Shown here piece after piece: positions 9,390 through 20,178 of a DNA stretch of 64,000 nt. Under the pieces are notes generated by a model. It had not been told where the DNA came from and searched no databases. It was given only the letters and a program-made list of their open reading frames with translations. A program made the position numbers and the translations under genes. Position 1 is the stretch's first letter. Every line of letters starts with the position of its first letter. This DNA comes from Scandinavium vulneris_A (GTDB lineage: Bacteria > Pseudomonadota > Gammaproteobacteria > Enterobacterales > Enterobacteriaceae). The stretch is from NCBI GenBank assembly GCA_046518185.1, contig JBKGRZ010000009.1:1-64000 (forward strand), written 5' to 3'.

Positions 9390-10412
9390 TCAGCAGTCCA
9401 GGCCCGGCGGAACAGTATCTATCTGGCCCGTGGCGGAATAGGACAGTTCGAGAGCCGTCGATCCGGCAACCATGACGGTGTAGTACGCCTCAAAGCTGCC
9501 CTCAAAACCAAGACCACCGGGGTAGAACATGTCGGACGGGATGACCCAGTCATGGCCGGTGTCACCGTCCACGGCGGTATAGGCCGGCATGACGGTGGAG
9601 GCGGCAGCGATCTGGTTGCCATTCATATCCATCCCCGCCCAGTACAGCGTGATGACATCCCCGGCCGCTATGGATGCGTAACTGACCGTCACCGTCACGC
9701 CCGGAGCAGCGTCGTCGATGTTGATATAGCCATCTTCGGCGGCCGGTACCCGTGGTTTGGACAGCGTTGGCGCCGTTTCGCCGCCATCACTCACCGTCAG
9801 GTCAAGGTGTGATGACTCGGTGGTGTTACCTGCCACATCGCTGGCTGTGTAATAAACCTGATATTCCCCGTCTGCAAGGCAGGCCGGCGGACATTCTTCC
9901 GTAACGTTAATCACCCAGGGCAGTTCGCTGTTAGGGTCGGTCAGTACCTTAGAGTTGGAATAGGCCTCTCCCCAGACAAAGGTGACGGTGTCATTCGCGG
10001 CTGCCCCGGAATAATGTGGGATGCTCAACTCAACGCCGATTTGTAAGTCGTAATAATCGAGCGTGTACAGGTCCTCTTCAGTGGCGCCATTGACCGTCGG
10101 TGCGGCCAGCGGCGTGAACACCGACACGTAGACGGTTTTGCCGGTCAGGTCATCGGCCGTGGTGGCGGTGATATCAACGGACGCCGCCCCGCTGTTATCG
10201 GCGGTCAGGACCGCATTGACCACCCCGCCGACAGTCGCGGATGTCGGGACGTCGACGGTGCCGGCGCCGGTGACGGCCCAACTGACCGGGGTATCATCCG
10301 GGGCGGGTGCTGCGTTCTCGTCCACAATGGTGGCGGTCAGGGTTGCGGTGCGTGAGCCGTCAGCAGGCAGTGCGCCCTGGTCGGAGGTGAGGTTACTAAC
10401 TGAAGTTGCCAT
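9390..10412 (-). CDS. Ig-like domain protein, first gene of the minus-strand set
   Basis: The protein is 340 residues. Residues 1-95 form a Big_1-like domain (SDQGALPADGSRTATLTATI, then PVSWAVTGAG and DNSGAASVDIT). Two further beta-rich domains of about 120 residues follow, with the YYTASD and GDVITLYWAGMD cores also found in the 7196-9280 protein. There is no signal peptide. AAAGAGAAC precedes the ATG. It heads a set of three co-directional genes (10412 to 5604) that can form an operon; a gap of 109 bases separates it from the second gene. Confidence 0.65.
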   Translation of the reverse strand: MATSVSNLTSDQGALPADGSRTATLTATIVDENAAPAPDDTPVSWAVTGAGTVDVPTSATVGGVVNAVLTADNSGAASVDITATTADDLTGKTVYVSVFTPLAAPTVNGATEEDLYTLDYYDLQIGVELSIPHYSGAAANDTVTFVWGEAYSNSKVLTDPNSELPWVINVTEECPPACLADGEYQVYYTASDVAGNTTESSHLDLTVSDGGETAPTLSKPRVPAAEDGYINIDDAAPGVTVTVSYASIAAGDVITLYWAGMDMNGNQIAAASTVMPAYTAVDGDTGHDWVIPSDMFYPGGLGFEGSFEAYYTVMVAGSTALELSYSATGQIDTVPPGLDC

Positions 10413-10598
10413 AAACTGTTCTCTTTTTTAAACGTGAAATAAATAATATTCATACAAAGGGTGTGATGATTATTTCGCGACGAAGACGGTGTCGTCAGGA
10501 ACAGAATAGATAACGGGGAGAATAAAGAGTGGGTTAAAAAGATACAGACTGTGTGCATTATTTAGCGTAAGTGTCATTTCAGCACCGTCTGGCAGAAC

Positions 10599-10664
10599 TG
10601 ACCCTACCCGAGAATAGTGGACACACGACTAAGTGAGTAAACTCTCAACCAGAGGTGATGTGAT
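10599..10664 (+). mobile_element. Left-end fragment of an IS3 element
   Basis: About 66 bases closely match the left end of the IS3 copy at 17778, from the terminal TGACCCTACCC through ACACGACTAAGTGAG to the ribosome site before orfA. The element stops there and is joined to an IS110-family remnant. Confidence 0.75.
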
Positions 10665-10733
10665 GGACGCCCCTTCCAAGCCTAAGTTCTGCCACACTTA
10701 TGCTGAATGTCTTTTTCACAGAGGAACAACATC

Positions 10734-11140
10734 ATGAACTCGATAAAAGTTGTCGGGATCGATTTGGCCAAATCTGTTTTTCAGGTATGTGTCTGGATGA
10801 GTGATGGAACTGTTGCATCTAATCGAAAAATTCCCAGAAATAAGCTTTTGGATACCCCCCGCCAGTTTCCAGTTAAGACCCTGATTGCAATGGAAGCTTG
10901 TGCTATTTCGCATTACTGGGGATGAACTTTCCAGTCAATTGGGCTTTTCGTTCGTCTTATCCCGACACAACATGTTAAGGCTTTTACCCGTCATCAAAAA
11001 AATGATGCTAATGACGCACTGGCGATCTGTGAGGCTGCACTACGCCCAGGTATTCATTTTGTGACGATAAAAACTGTCAGCCAACAGGATATTAAAGCAC
11101 TTCGCAGTGCTCGCCAGCTAATGGTCTATTCACACAACTC
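10734..11140 (+). pseudogene. IS110-family transposase remnant
   Basis: The start matches the RuvC-like N-terminal domain of IS110 transposases: VVGIDLAKSVFQVCVW with the first catalytic Asp, then LIAMEAC. A TGA interrupts after SHYWG. Homology continues past it in another frame with RLIPTQHVKAFTRHQKNDAND, including the DEDD-type Asp pair, and ends near RSARQL. Everything beyond, including the C-terminal serine domain, is missing. GAGGAAC precedes the ATG. Confidence 0.8.
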
Positions 11141-11507
11141 TTCATACTCCTCGATAAGCTGGGCTGGCGTGAGCCTAAAACTGCAAGTCTTATCTCACTG
11201 ACAATTTTAAAAAGAGCATTACCACATTATAAATATGGTCAGGAGTCAAGATTAACTCACCCATATCGCAGCGCAGAAAAAAGAGAACGAAGAGCGCGAA
11301 AACTGTACCCGTTCTGAAAAGCTGCGTCTTCAGGTTGAAGAAGCCGAAGTCCTGCTCTCAGCCATATAAATAGGAAATATGTATGCAGAAGTAAGTTGTT
11401 TTGAGGACAATTTTCCACTATGCATTCTGCTATCCACTTACGCCGGGTTATATCAAGTACATTGATGAATGATTTATAATGTTTTACCACTAACCCCAAT
11501 TAATGGA
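11141..11507. other. Intergenic remnant stretch
   Basis: No intact gene is supported. Around 11255-11350 the plus strand reads as a coiled-coil-like peptide ending SEKLRLQVEEAEVLL. This resembles a fragment at 40159-40228 ending KLRQQVEEAEALLKQQ, so both are probably pieces of one gene family that I cannot name. Confidence 0.4.
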
Positions 11508-12182
11508 CTAATAAGAACGGGGTAATTTCCCCACATTAATTAATTTACCCATTGCGATATCTAAATAGCCTCCTTTTTTCAGGTCGGACAGCAACCTCAT
11601 TATCTGCGATCTGGAAAGACCACTTCTGCGATGAATAAATTTTTCAACATTTATTTGATTTCTATAGTACTCGGGATACATCCATAACTCACTGAGTAGG
11701 GCACGCACTGTTGTATAAGAATCCACCCCTACAATTTCACTTTCTCGTGCACTCATGACCATTAAGCGATGAGCCAGTATCCGAGATATGTCATGCCACA
11801 ATTCGAATTCATCCGCACATCTCAGGAAATTTTCAATTGGAACCAAATGACCCACACACACCGTTTCCGCCACGATATAATGTTTAGGGCGTTCTTCCAC
11901 ATTATAATACAAGCTGTAACCATCAACTAGCCCTATAACACCTGGGGAGAAACCCGTTGCGATATATAAATCACTTTCTGCGTGACAGTAGGAGTAAATA
12001 CCACTCGTCATCAAAATCAACGCGGATTCGTTTGTATTCGGACTTAAGTTATAGGTGTCGTCTGCTGGCAAACTGAATGGTTTGCTACAGGGAATAAGCT
12101 TCTCATGCAGTAAAGAAACTGCGGAGTAAGGATGTGTTTTCCTTGAAAAATCATAAGCTTGAAATGGTATTGCATCTTTCAT
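11508..12182 (-). CDS. IprA/YaiV-type winged-helix transcriptional regulator
   Basis: This 224-residue protein resembles the IprA (YaiV) family of E. coli and Salmonella, a Crp-like fold that is known to affect peroxide resistance. The N-terminal about 140 residues fit a cyclic-nucleotide-binding-like beta barrel. The C-terminal winged helix is visible in FIHRRSGLSRSQIMRLLSDLKKGGYL. The ATG at 12182 is an internally plausible start, but the upstream ribosome site is weak. It stands alone, convergent with nothing and on the same strand as the adhesin remnant. Paralogues in surface-gene islands may act as local regulators; that is inference. Confidence 0.7.
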   Translation of the reverse strand: MKDAIPFQAYDFSRKTHPYSAVSLLHEKLIPCSKPFSLPADDTYNLSPNTNESALILMTSGIYSYCHAESDLYIATGFSPGVIGLVDGYSLYYNVEERPKHYIVAETVCVGHLVPIENFLRCADEFELWHDISRILAHRLMVMSARESEIVGVDSYTTVRALLSELWMYPEYYRNQINVEKFIHRRSGLSRSQIMRLLSDLKKGGYLDIAMGKLINVGKLPRSY

Positions 12183-12375
12183 ACTGGCTTGGTACTCAAA
12201 TGAATTTTTTATATTATAATTGAAGAACTCAATCGTGTCTCACTATGGACAGAGATTTTTCCAGCATGGTCCATACCGACAAGAAAGCGATAGTGGAACT
12301 TATAATTAATATATCCCTAGGCGAGAATAGCTTGCCGTTAAGGCGCGCATCTCCATACTGAGAAGGTATAATCTG

Positions 12376-12430
12376 TCATTGGAATGGTAGATGTATTAGT
12401 GGCCTATCCTGTAACTTTAAAGTTACTTGA
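12376..12430 (-). pseudogene. Extra remnant of the adhesin tail
   Basis: This stretch repeats, in the same orientation, the sequence at about 12738-12795 inside the adhesin pseudogene: both have TCTGTCATTGG-ATGGT and CTTTAAAGTTA at equal spacing. It lies beyond the terminator, so the adhesin tail once contained or was followed by another copy of this domain. The rest of 12183-12492 shows no gene. Confidence 0.5.
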
Positions 12431-12492
12431 GGGATATTTCATCATTATGGGGAAATACAGCGAAAAGGAGATTATGGTATTGATATTAATAA

Positions 12493-12522
12493 TAACGCCA
12501 GGCAATCACTTGCCTGGCGTTA
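12493..12522 (-). terminator. Strong hairpin terminator downstream of the adhesin pseudogene
   Basis: A perfect 13-bp inverted repeat (12493-12505 with 12510-12522) encloses a four-base loop. On the minus strand it is followed by TATTATTAAT, on the plus strand by AAAGC. It sits seven bases past the last adhesin stop codon. Confidence 0.75.
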
Positions 12523-12528
12523 AAGCTT

Positions 12529-15500
12529 TCAGTTCATTATAAGGTATCTAAACCGTACGATACTGATCCGGTCGATTGCTGCAACGTAGTTGGATTTACG
12601 GCAGTTGCTGTGGTGTACCCCGTAATGTTCACCTGAAACAGCCTGCAAACCTAAAACCTCATCAGCCGGTACGGTAAATACTATAGATTTTCCAACCTCC
12701 TGATCGGTTACAGTATGAATCGGGAAGCTATGATCTGTCATTGGTATGGTGGACACTGAAGTATCGACCTCACCTGTCACTTTAAAGTTAATGCTCAATT
12801 AATCTCCTGCCGCCATTCCTGGATAGGCAGTAACAGTTACATCTACTCCATCTTTAGCCGTCGAAATATTTATATACGATCCGGTGCTGCTATGCTCCAG
12901 GTTAACGGTCACCGGCCCAAAAGCAGCGGATGCAAATGTAGCCGTCGTTTGGCCATTTTTACCTCCGGCATTCGCAGTCACTGTCACCTCTTCTGCTACG
13001 GTATCCGTAAGATTCAGTGTCGCCGTACCATTGGAATCTGTCGAAACCGTCAGGGATGAGGCTGCTGAAGCCGTCGTGCTACCATTAATCACCCACGTAA
13101 CAGGGATGTCTTTCATCGGCTGATTACTCGCGTCCAGAACTACCGCCTGAGCGATATCGATGGCTGTACCATTTCCAGACGCATTATCGGTTTTCATACT
13201 GACATTCACCGTGCTCACTGCGGCGGCAGTAAACTGTATCTTGCTTATCTCCAGCGCGAGCAGTCGCTGAAACCGTCTCAATGGCTGAATCGACTAATTT
13301 CAGGGTCGCAATTCCGTTGCCATCCGTGATCACCGTCAGTGGGCTTGTTACTGTGGCAGAAGATCCGCTTGCCTGACTCCACGTCACACTCGCGTGAGGA
13401 ACAACCTTCCCTTTCGCATCAGTCACTTTTGCCTGAAGAATGTTCTCAGAGACATTGTCTGCAGGCGCATTGGTTTTTTGTGCCGTTACGGCTACATCAG
13501 CAATTTGTGGAATAAAAGCGATTGTTGCGTTCGCACTTTTACCGTTGACGGTCGCGGTGATAACAACACTGCTGTCATCCACTGTATCGGTTACGTTCAA
13601 TATAGCTTGTCGGTAGTCACTTTCAACGGTGATGAAGCCTGCGCTGTTGCCGACCCGCTTATATTCCATGTGACACTTTCACCGGAGATTGGATGACCCA
13701 CACTGTCGCTCACCACTACCTTTGTTTGGTTAGTATCAACGCCATCGGCAAATGCATTATTTTGCTCTACCGAAACGACGAGGTGTCCGATCGGGACATC
13801 GGTAAAGGTCATAGCAGCAGAATTCACAATCTGGCTGGCATTCGCCAACACTGTAACCGACTCAGCCACGCTATCCTTAACGCTTACTGTCGCTTTACCT
13901 TCCTGATCCGTATAACTAATAGCATCTGATGCAATTTCTGCGCTGGACGCTCCGGACAGATTCCAGGTCACAGCAATGTGTTCAATCGGTTTGCCCCCGC
14001 CATCAGTCACTGTCGCCTGAGCCGTATTGAGCTCGGTATTGTTCGCCGGACTATTATCTTTAGTGATTTTTACGACGACATTCTTCGCCACAATAGCCGT
14101 AAAGGTTGCCGTTGCGGAGCCTGTTTTTGTATCAGCCGTCGCCGTCACTGTGACAGGCTCTGCGACAGAATCCTTCAGCGATACAGTCGCTATCCCATCA
14201 TTCCCGGTTTTAGCTGAGGCAGATGTAGTCAGCGTCGCTGTAGTGCTGTCAGCAATATTCCAGGTAACATTCACGCCCTGCAATGGCTGGCCATGACTGT
14301 CGGTGACAACTGCTTGTGCCTCGTTGGTCGTACCATTATCCGCTGGGGAATTATTCGTTACCATACTCACCGCGATATTACTTACTGAAACCGAGGTAAA
14401 TACGGCCGTGACCGGGGATGACTGTCCCCCCCCCGTTGCCGTTAATGTAACACTTTCAGCAACAGAGTCTTTAAGGGACACAGTGGCAACACCATTACTG
14501 TCTGTATTAACCGTTTCGGCAGTAGTAAGGCTAGCGGTTGTGCTTCCTGAGAGACGCCAAGTGATAGGAATTCCCTTAACAGGTTGACCATCCGCATCAG
14601 TGATTCGTGCCTGTGCCTGATTGGTTGCAAGGTTATCAGCCGGAGAATTATTGGTGGTCATACTGACGTCAAGTTTATTCACCGAAACTTTGGAAAAAGA
14701 CGCGGTTTCTGTGTCGGAGAGACCATTACTGGTGGCAGTGATCGCCACGTTTTCCGCCACGCTATCTTCCACCGTCATCGTGGCAATGCCATGGACATCC
14801 GTTTGAACATTGGCCGAACTGACCAACTTAGCAGTAGTACTGCCGCTGAGGCTCCATTTCACTGCAGCAGACGACACAGGTTTACCGCTGGTATCTTCTA
14901 CCAGCACCTGGAAAGTATCCGTGGACTTCCCATCCGCTGGCGCATTATTCACTTTGGTCGTCACATCAATGCTCGCAGCAGATTCAGAGACAAAACTCGA
15001 ATGTGCAGAAGCCGATTTCCCAGAGGAACTGGCCGTGAGCGTAACAGTACCTGCGTTGGTACTAGAGAACTGCACGCTGGCTTCGCCCTGCTCATTGGTA
15101 CGGGTATCGTTTTCTCCGATCGACGCCTTATTATTCACTTGCCAGGACACAGGCATGTTAGGCATGGGCTGTCCATTAGCATCTTTAATTAGCACGGTCC
15201 CGGCGTTATTGCTTTTCCCGTCAGCTTCGCTTTTGTCTTTGGTAATTTTCAGTTCCATTGCCGATATTGATTTGGCAAAGGTTGTTGTGGTGTTACGACT
15301 CACGCCCGAAGACGTAGCCTGAATGACAACTTGTTCAGCAGATTTATCTGTAATAGTAATAGTCGAATTACCATTGTCATCAGTCACGCTGCTCGTACTG
15401 CTCAGTTTAGCCTGGCCCGTGGTAGTCCAGTTAATGGAGGCATTGCGCACCGGCGAACCGTCCTGAGTTGTAGCCGTAATGGTCGCTGAGTTCGCTGTTA

Positions 15501-16638
15501 CGCCATCCGCCGGGCTGTTATCTTTTATCAGGCTCAACACCATATTGGTTAATGTATTGCTGATTTTTTTCTTCTGATATTGCAGAACGATTTCATTATT
15601 ACGCTCAACAAGATCATAACGCGATCCCGCCAAACTTCGGAGATTCGCTACCTGTGAAGGAGAGATTTGATCATCAAATTTCTGCCCAAGCGTATAACGG
15701 AAATTAATGCCAAACTGCGTTTCATCCATAGAGTCCTGCCCGCGCTTATAATCAATGGATGCAGTAATTAACGGGAAAGGCGTATAGTTTAGTCCCAAAG
15801 TCACCGCCGAAGGATTCGACTGAAGGTGGTCTTTATCAAACAGCGCAACCTTGTCGCCATAATACTGTTCGTACATCAGTTTAGCGCCCAGTTGTGGCAG
15901 TGAGGGAAGATATGCCTCGGCACGAACATCATAACCATCTGCCGGTTTTTCATTATATTCGTCAAAATCATCTGAAGAATGCCATTCAGTGGTTCCAAGA
16001 TAGGCGTTAGCAGACAGTTTGAGATTATCAGTCCAGGCCTCTGCACCCAGACCAATTCGTTTATTGTCACCTGTAATATCATCATCAAAGAAGACGTTTG
16101 CACCATACATCCAGCCAGGAGTGTAAAAAGTACGTACACCCATGCCGATATTGGTCGTCGTGCGACCGTCAGGTGCTCTTAAGCCTAGCTGGGTGAAAAG
16201 TAAAGCTTTTTTGTTGTCGTATAGAGGGGCCAGAAAATCAAAAGAACTGTTATCCCAGTTGCCATCCTGATCTACATTGAGCTGAACACGCGCTGTGCCA
16301 TATTTCCCTAACCATTGCTGGACGGCATCGGATGCATAACTCGTCGTCGCATTGATCGCCATTCCCTTTACACCTTCAGCCCCTGAGGAAGCTAACGAGC
16401 CAGCAACACCGCTCAGAGTGTTTTCATAAGGTAGTGGTGCCATATTTTTATTGGAATTCAGGCGATCTATAGAAAAAGGAGAGGATATCGTGTTCGCAGT
16501 CGTATTGTCATTCGCTCTGACAGCCGCCGGGATGAAAGTCATAATAGGAAACATGAACTGAAGAAATATCTGTAGCCACGTAATGACATTAACAATCCTC
16601 TTCTGACGACAAGATTTATACATATTTTTATTTTCCAT
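12529..16638 (-). pseudogene. Inverse autotransporter adhesin (intimin/invasin/YeeJ type), disrupted
   Basis: The N-terminus has a long signal-like region, then an inverse-autotransporter beta-barrel (LDRLNSNKN-like plug through FGINFRYTLG and LRSLAGSRYDLVERNN). At least nine Big_1 Ig repeats follow, most with NNSPADN or NNAPADG and DSVAE-x-VTVTA. The frame breaks near 13600 (after SSPLKVTTDKLY) and near 13190-13280, and an in-frame TAA follows GMAAGD at 12799; homologous sequence continues after each break to 12529. The barrel and six complete repeats remain open, so a shortened protein could be made. The start at 16638 gives MENKNMYKS; a GTG at 16686 is possible. A LuxR gene lies just upstream. 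Confidence 0.85.
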
Positions 16639-16696
16639 TGTAACTCGCACTGCATTATCAGAATTTCCAAGCGACTGATTAGACACAAGTTATTGG

Positions 16697-17281
16697 TTAT
16701 AAGAAAGACATTGCTTGGTGCAAGTCTCGAGAATTAATTATTTGTAATAATTGCAGTTTTTTTGTCAATCCCATTTTTTTCATTATGCAGATTCTACATG
16801 CACTAACGTTCTTTACTGACAAGCAAAAATCTTCAGTTATTGCCTGGGTAGAAACACCGTTACGAATACTGAGCAATAGCTTTTTTTCTCTTTGATGTAA
16901 GAAGATAGTGTTCTTTACCTTTAGGTTTTCATTATCCATGTCATAACGCGTCACTAAAACATTCTTTAATGCCTCCACCGAACTCTTTTGTGGTAAGCAA
17001 ATCAATCGGCATCTTACAATAATAAAACGCCTTGCTAAATTATACATTACAAAATTAGACAAAATAATAACAATATCGCCCTCTTCGAAACATGTCATTG
17101 TAGCCAGACGTAGCAAACTATTGAGGGGGTTAATATCATTCAGGGTAATCACATGACGGGTGCAAATTAATGATGCGTGTGACCAGTCCTTCACTAATTT
17201 CTTATGAGTTATGATATCAGTTGTTTCAGTTACTGCATTGTCTAAAAATTGATTTTGACTAAGCAAAATAAGATTAAACAT
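16697..17281 (-). CDS. LuxR-type HTH regulator upstream of the adhesin
   Basis: The protein is 194 residues. The C-terminal HTH is a divergent LuxR domain: LHQREKKLLLSIRNGVSTQAIT, then LSVKNVSACRICIMKKMGL. It is AT-rich and lacks a clear N-terminal receiver signature, like the 3097 regulator. Only 58 bases separate its stop from the adhesin start, so co-transcription or direct regulation of the adhesin is likely by position. Confidence 0.7.
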   Translation of the reverse strand: MFNLILLSQNQFLDNAVTETTDIITHKKLVKDWSHASLICTRHVITLNDINPLNSLLRLATMTCFEEGDIVIILSNFVMYNLARRFIIVRCRLICLPQKSSVEALKNVLVTRYDMDNENLKVKNTIFLHQREKKLLLSIRNGVSTQAITEDFCLSVKNVSACRICIMKKMGLTKKLQLLQIINSRDLHQAMSFL

Positions 17282-17777
17282 GATGGTTTAAGTTATCCAA
17301 AATCAATGTGTCGAACACCACAATGAATATAAATTAAGAATGGCATTAATTTATATGTTATCTATGATCATTTGGAGAGATTATATCAATAAAAACCAAA
17401 TCAAATATCATGATCCCATACTAAACTAGATATTATTAAACATATGGGCTTAGGGTAATTCTGAGGAAAATCAAATTCAATTCTTATTTTTGTCTCAATT
17501 GAGACATGTCATTTTTCCTTGAAAAAATAATAACATACAGGAGTTCTGCACCGGAATAGCTGAAGTTTTCGGCCCGTGACTTTTAATGTTCGTTCGGCAC
17601 CTCAATGATTTCGTCAGCAATGCCTAGTGCTAAATAGCTATGATGCTGCTTTCCTCATCTAGCTCTGATGGTTGCTGAGACCCCATTTTATCACAAAGCG
17701 GCGAGCGAGAAGTTTAGCCGTACGTACAATCTCCAAACTACCCCCCGATGAAAGAAATAGTGTAAGAATAGGCAAGT
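17282..17777. other. Intergenic region upstream of the LuxR gene
   Basis: There are about 500 bases without a supported gene. The left 240 bases are AT-rich and should hold the promoter of the minus-strand LuxR gene. The right part has higher GC and may be debris of another element truncated by the IS3 insertion; I could not identify it. Confidence 0.4.
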
Positions 17778-17840
17778 TGATCCTACCCGCGAATAGTGGG
17801 CACACGACTAAGTGAGTATACTCTCAACCAGAGGTGACTC

Positions 17841-18140
17841 ATGACAAAACCAGCATCAACCAATAAGAAGCCCCGCAAACAGCACACGCCTGAATTCCGC
17901 AACGAAGCCCTGAAGCTTGCGGAACGTATCGGGGTTGCTGCCGCTGCCCGGGAACTCAGTCTGTACGAATCCCAGCTCTACGCATGGCGCAGCAAGATTA
18001 ACACTGCCCGCTGCTCTTCCGAACGTGAGCAGGAAATGTCTGTTGAAATTGCCCGTCTTAAGCGCCAACTGGCGGAACAGGCAGAGGAGCTGGCCATTCT
18101 CCAAAAGGCCGCGACATACTTCGCGAAGCGCCTGAAATGA
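17841..18140 (+). CDS. insE: IS3 OrfA (InsE-like) DNA-binding protein
   Basis: This 99-residue protein is very close to E. coli IS3 OrfA. It has a helix-turn-helix (HTPEFRNEALKLAERIG, AAARELSLYESQLYAWRSK) and a C-terminal leucine-zipper coiled coil (EIARLKRQLAEQAEELAIL). GAGGTGACTC precedes the ATG. In IS3 it binds the terminal repeats and is fused to OrfB by a -1 frameshift to give the active transposase; the four-base overlap is kept. Confidence 0.9.
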   Translation: MTKPASTNKKPRKQHTPEFRNEALKLAERIGVAAAARELSLYESQLYAWRSKINTARCSSEREQEMSVEIARLKRQLAEQAEELAILQKAATYFAKRLK

Positions 18141-18992
18141 AGTATGTCTTCATCGAAAATCATCGGGCTGAATTCAGAGTCAAAGCCATGTGCCGGGTAC
18201 TGCGGGTCGCCCGCAGCGGCTGGTATGCGTGGCGTCTGCGTCGTCAGCAGATAACACCACGTCAGCAGTTCCGGCTCATCTGTGATGCTGCCGTCCGTCA
18301 GGCATTCACGGAGGCAAAACAACGTTATGGTGCACCCCGTCTCGCTGACGAACTGCCTGAGTACAACGTCAAAACCATTGCTGCCAGCCTCCGTCGTCAG
18401 GGACTTCGTGCAAAGGCTGCCCGGAAGTTCAGCCCGGTCAGCTACAAAGAACATGGGCTGCCGGTGTCTGAAAATCTGCTGAAACAGGATTTTTACGAGG
18501 GTGGCCCGAATCAGAAATGGGCAGGAGACATCACGTATCTTCGCACCGACGAGGGCTGGCTGTACCTCGCGGTGGTGATTGACCTGTGGTCGCGGGCTGT
18601 CATCGGCTGGTCAATGTCGTCGCGGATGACAGCGCAGCTGGCCTGCGATGCGCTGCAGATGGCACTCTGGCGACGTAAGCGACCGGGAAATGTCATTGTC
18701 CACACCGATCGCGGCGGGCAATACTGTTCGGCGAACTATCAGGCGCTGCTGAAGCGGCATAATCTGCACGGTAGCATGAGTGCCAAAGGATGTTGTTACG
18801 ATAATGCCTGCGCGGAAAGCCTTCTTCCACTCGCTGAAGGTGGAATGTATCCACGGTGAACGTTTTCTCAGCCGGGAGTTAATGCGAACAGCGGTATTTA
18901 ATTATATCGAGTGTGATTACAATCGGTGGCGTCGTCACAGTGCCTGTGGCGGCCTCAGCCCGGAACAGTTTGAAAACCAGAACCTCGCTTAG
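18137..18992 (+). pseudogene. insF: IS3 OrfB (InsF-like) transposase, frameshifted
   Basis: This is a DDE integrase-type catalytic protein. Conserved segments include QRYGAPRLADEL, GPNQKWAGDITYLRT with the first Asp, and HTDRGGQYCS with the second Asp. An extra C after GAAAG near 18820 shifts the frame before the catalytic Glu: the zero frame ends ESLLPLAEGGMYPR, while the correct FFHSLKVECIHGE continues in another frame to FENQNLA at 18992. It is therefore inactive. Confidence 0.88.
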
Positions 18993-19025
18993 GGCCGTGT
19001 CCACCTTACGTGGGTAAGATCAAGT

Positions 19026-19616
19026 CTTAAACTCAGGCTGAACATGGACAAGACCAGGATCACCCATGTCAATGACGGTTTTATCTTTCTGGGTCACAGG
19101 ATCATTCGTAAACGCAGTCGTTATGGCGATCTGCGGGGGGTATCGACGATCCCGAAGGAGAAAGCCAGAAACTTCGCCGCATCGCTGACGGCATTGTTAT
19201 CAGGTAATTACAGTGAAAGCAAAGTCGATATGGTTGGGATGCTCAACCGGAAACTGAAAGGCTGGGCTGCGTTCTACCAGTTCGTAGATTTTAAGGCTAA
19301 AGTCTTCCGTTATATCGACCGTGTCGTGTTACGGAAACTGGCACACTGGCTGGCCCGTAAATACCGTACAGGTATCGCATCTCTGATGCGCCATTGGTGT
19401 AAACCGCCGAAACCGGGTCAGAGTAAGACCTGGGTTTTATTTGGTAAAACTAATCACGGCAAGCTCAGCGGTGAAGTGTTGTACCGTCTGGTTGGGCAAG
19501 GTAAGAAGCTGTTCCGCTGGCGTCTGCCTGAAGGTAATCCTTATCTGAGGATGGAAGCCAGAAACACATACACATCGCGTTTTACTGAAGTGGCAATGGC
19601 GTTCGCCAGCGTTTAA
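19026..19616 (+). pseudogene. Group II intron maturase, C-terminal fragment
   Basis: Only the end of an LtrA-like intron-encoded protein remains: FIFLGHRIIRKRSRYG (end of the RT core) and the X/maturase domain (MVGMLNRKLKGWAAFYQFVDFKAKVFRYID, then LARKYRTG). The upstream RT domain with the YADD motif is missing, cut off by the IS3 insertion or an older deletion. The intron's domain V follows at once, so it is the true 3' end of an intron. Confidence 0.85.
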
Positions 19617-19621
19617 ATGGA

Positions 19622-19655
19622 GAGCCGGATGCGCTGAAAGGTGCATGTCCGGTTC
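19622..19655 (+). ncRNA. Group II intron domain V
   Basis: This 34-nt hairpin begins GAGCCGGATGCG and has a GAAA tetraloop and a closing CCGGTTC, the catalytic domain V signature. A domain VI-like hairpin (GAGAGGCAGGG pairing with CCCTGCCTCTT) follows, and the intron's 3' end is near 19706, within an IS3-family transposase gene. Confidence 0.85.
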
Positions 19656-19706
19656 GGAGAGGAGAGGCAGGGAAACAGTCCGACTACGCCCTGCCTCTTA
19701 CTCTAC

Positions 19707-20143
19707 TCCGCACCTGGCAGGGATGGTTGTATCTGGCGGTGGTTATCGATCTCTTCGCCCGTAACGTGGTCGGCTGGTCGATGAAGCCCACTCTCTCACG
19801 CGAACTGGCACTCGACGCGCTGATGATGGCCATCTGGCGTCGAAAACCGGACGGCGAGGTCATCGTACATAGCGATCAAGGTAGCCAGTACGGCAGTGAC
19901 GACTGGCAGCGCTTCTGCCGGGCCAATAACCTGGCTCCGAGCATGAGCCGGCGTGGCAACTGCTGGGATAATGCGGTAGCCGAATCGTTCTTCAAAGAGC
20001 GCATCAGGAAGAGAATATACAAAACCCGGGATCTGGCCAAGGCGGATATCTTCGATTACATTGAAGTCTTCTATAATCGGTCCCGGCGCCACAGTCATCT
20101 CGGCGGCGTCAGTCCGGAGGCCTTTGAACAGGCCTCATCGTGA
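19707..20143 (+). pseudogene. IS3-family transposase OrfB, C-terminal part (3' exon of the intron)
   Basis: Sequence from TWQGWLYLAVVIDLFARNVVGWSM through HSDQGSQYGS, SMSRRGNCWDNAVAESFF and YNRSRRHSHLGG is an IS3-type DDE domain with the second Asp and the final Glu. It differs clearly from the IS3 copy just upstream. The 5' half of the gene is absent because the intron and later events replaced it. Confidence 0.85.
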
Positions 20144-20178
20144 GGACAGGAACTGTCTACGGAATAGAAGTCAGTCCA

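Larger units (their letters stand above)
17778..19022 (+). mobile_element. IS3 element (prototype IS3 group) with 3-bp target duplication
   Basis: The left end starts TGATCCTACCC and the right end finishes GGGTAAGATCA, imperfect inverted repeats matching IS3. AGT at 17775-17777 is repeated at 19023-19025, a 3-bp target duplication. The length is 1245 bp, and orfA and orfB overlap by four bases as in IS3. OrfB carries a one-base insertion. The copy sits in a group II intron maturase remnant, whose frame resumes directly to the right. Confidence 0.9.

Noticed and set aside
13394..15322. Long plus-strand frames opposite the adhesin
   Set aside because: They mirror Big_1 repeats on the coding strand and repeat with the same period.
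3700..19704. The 5' intron remnant and the 3' intron fragment as two halves of one split intron
   Set aside because: The 3' piece is inside an IS3-family transposase gene, while the sequence before the 5' piece is not the missing half of that transposase.
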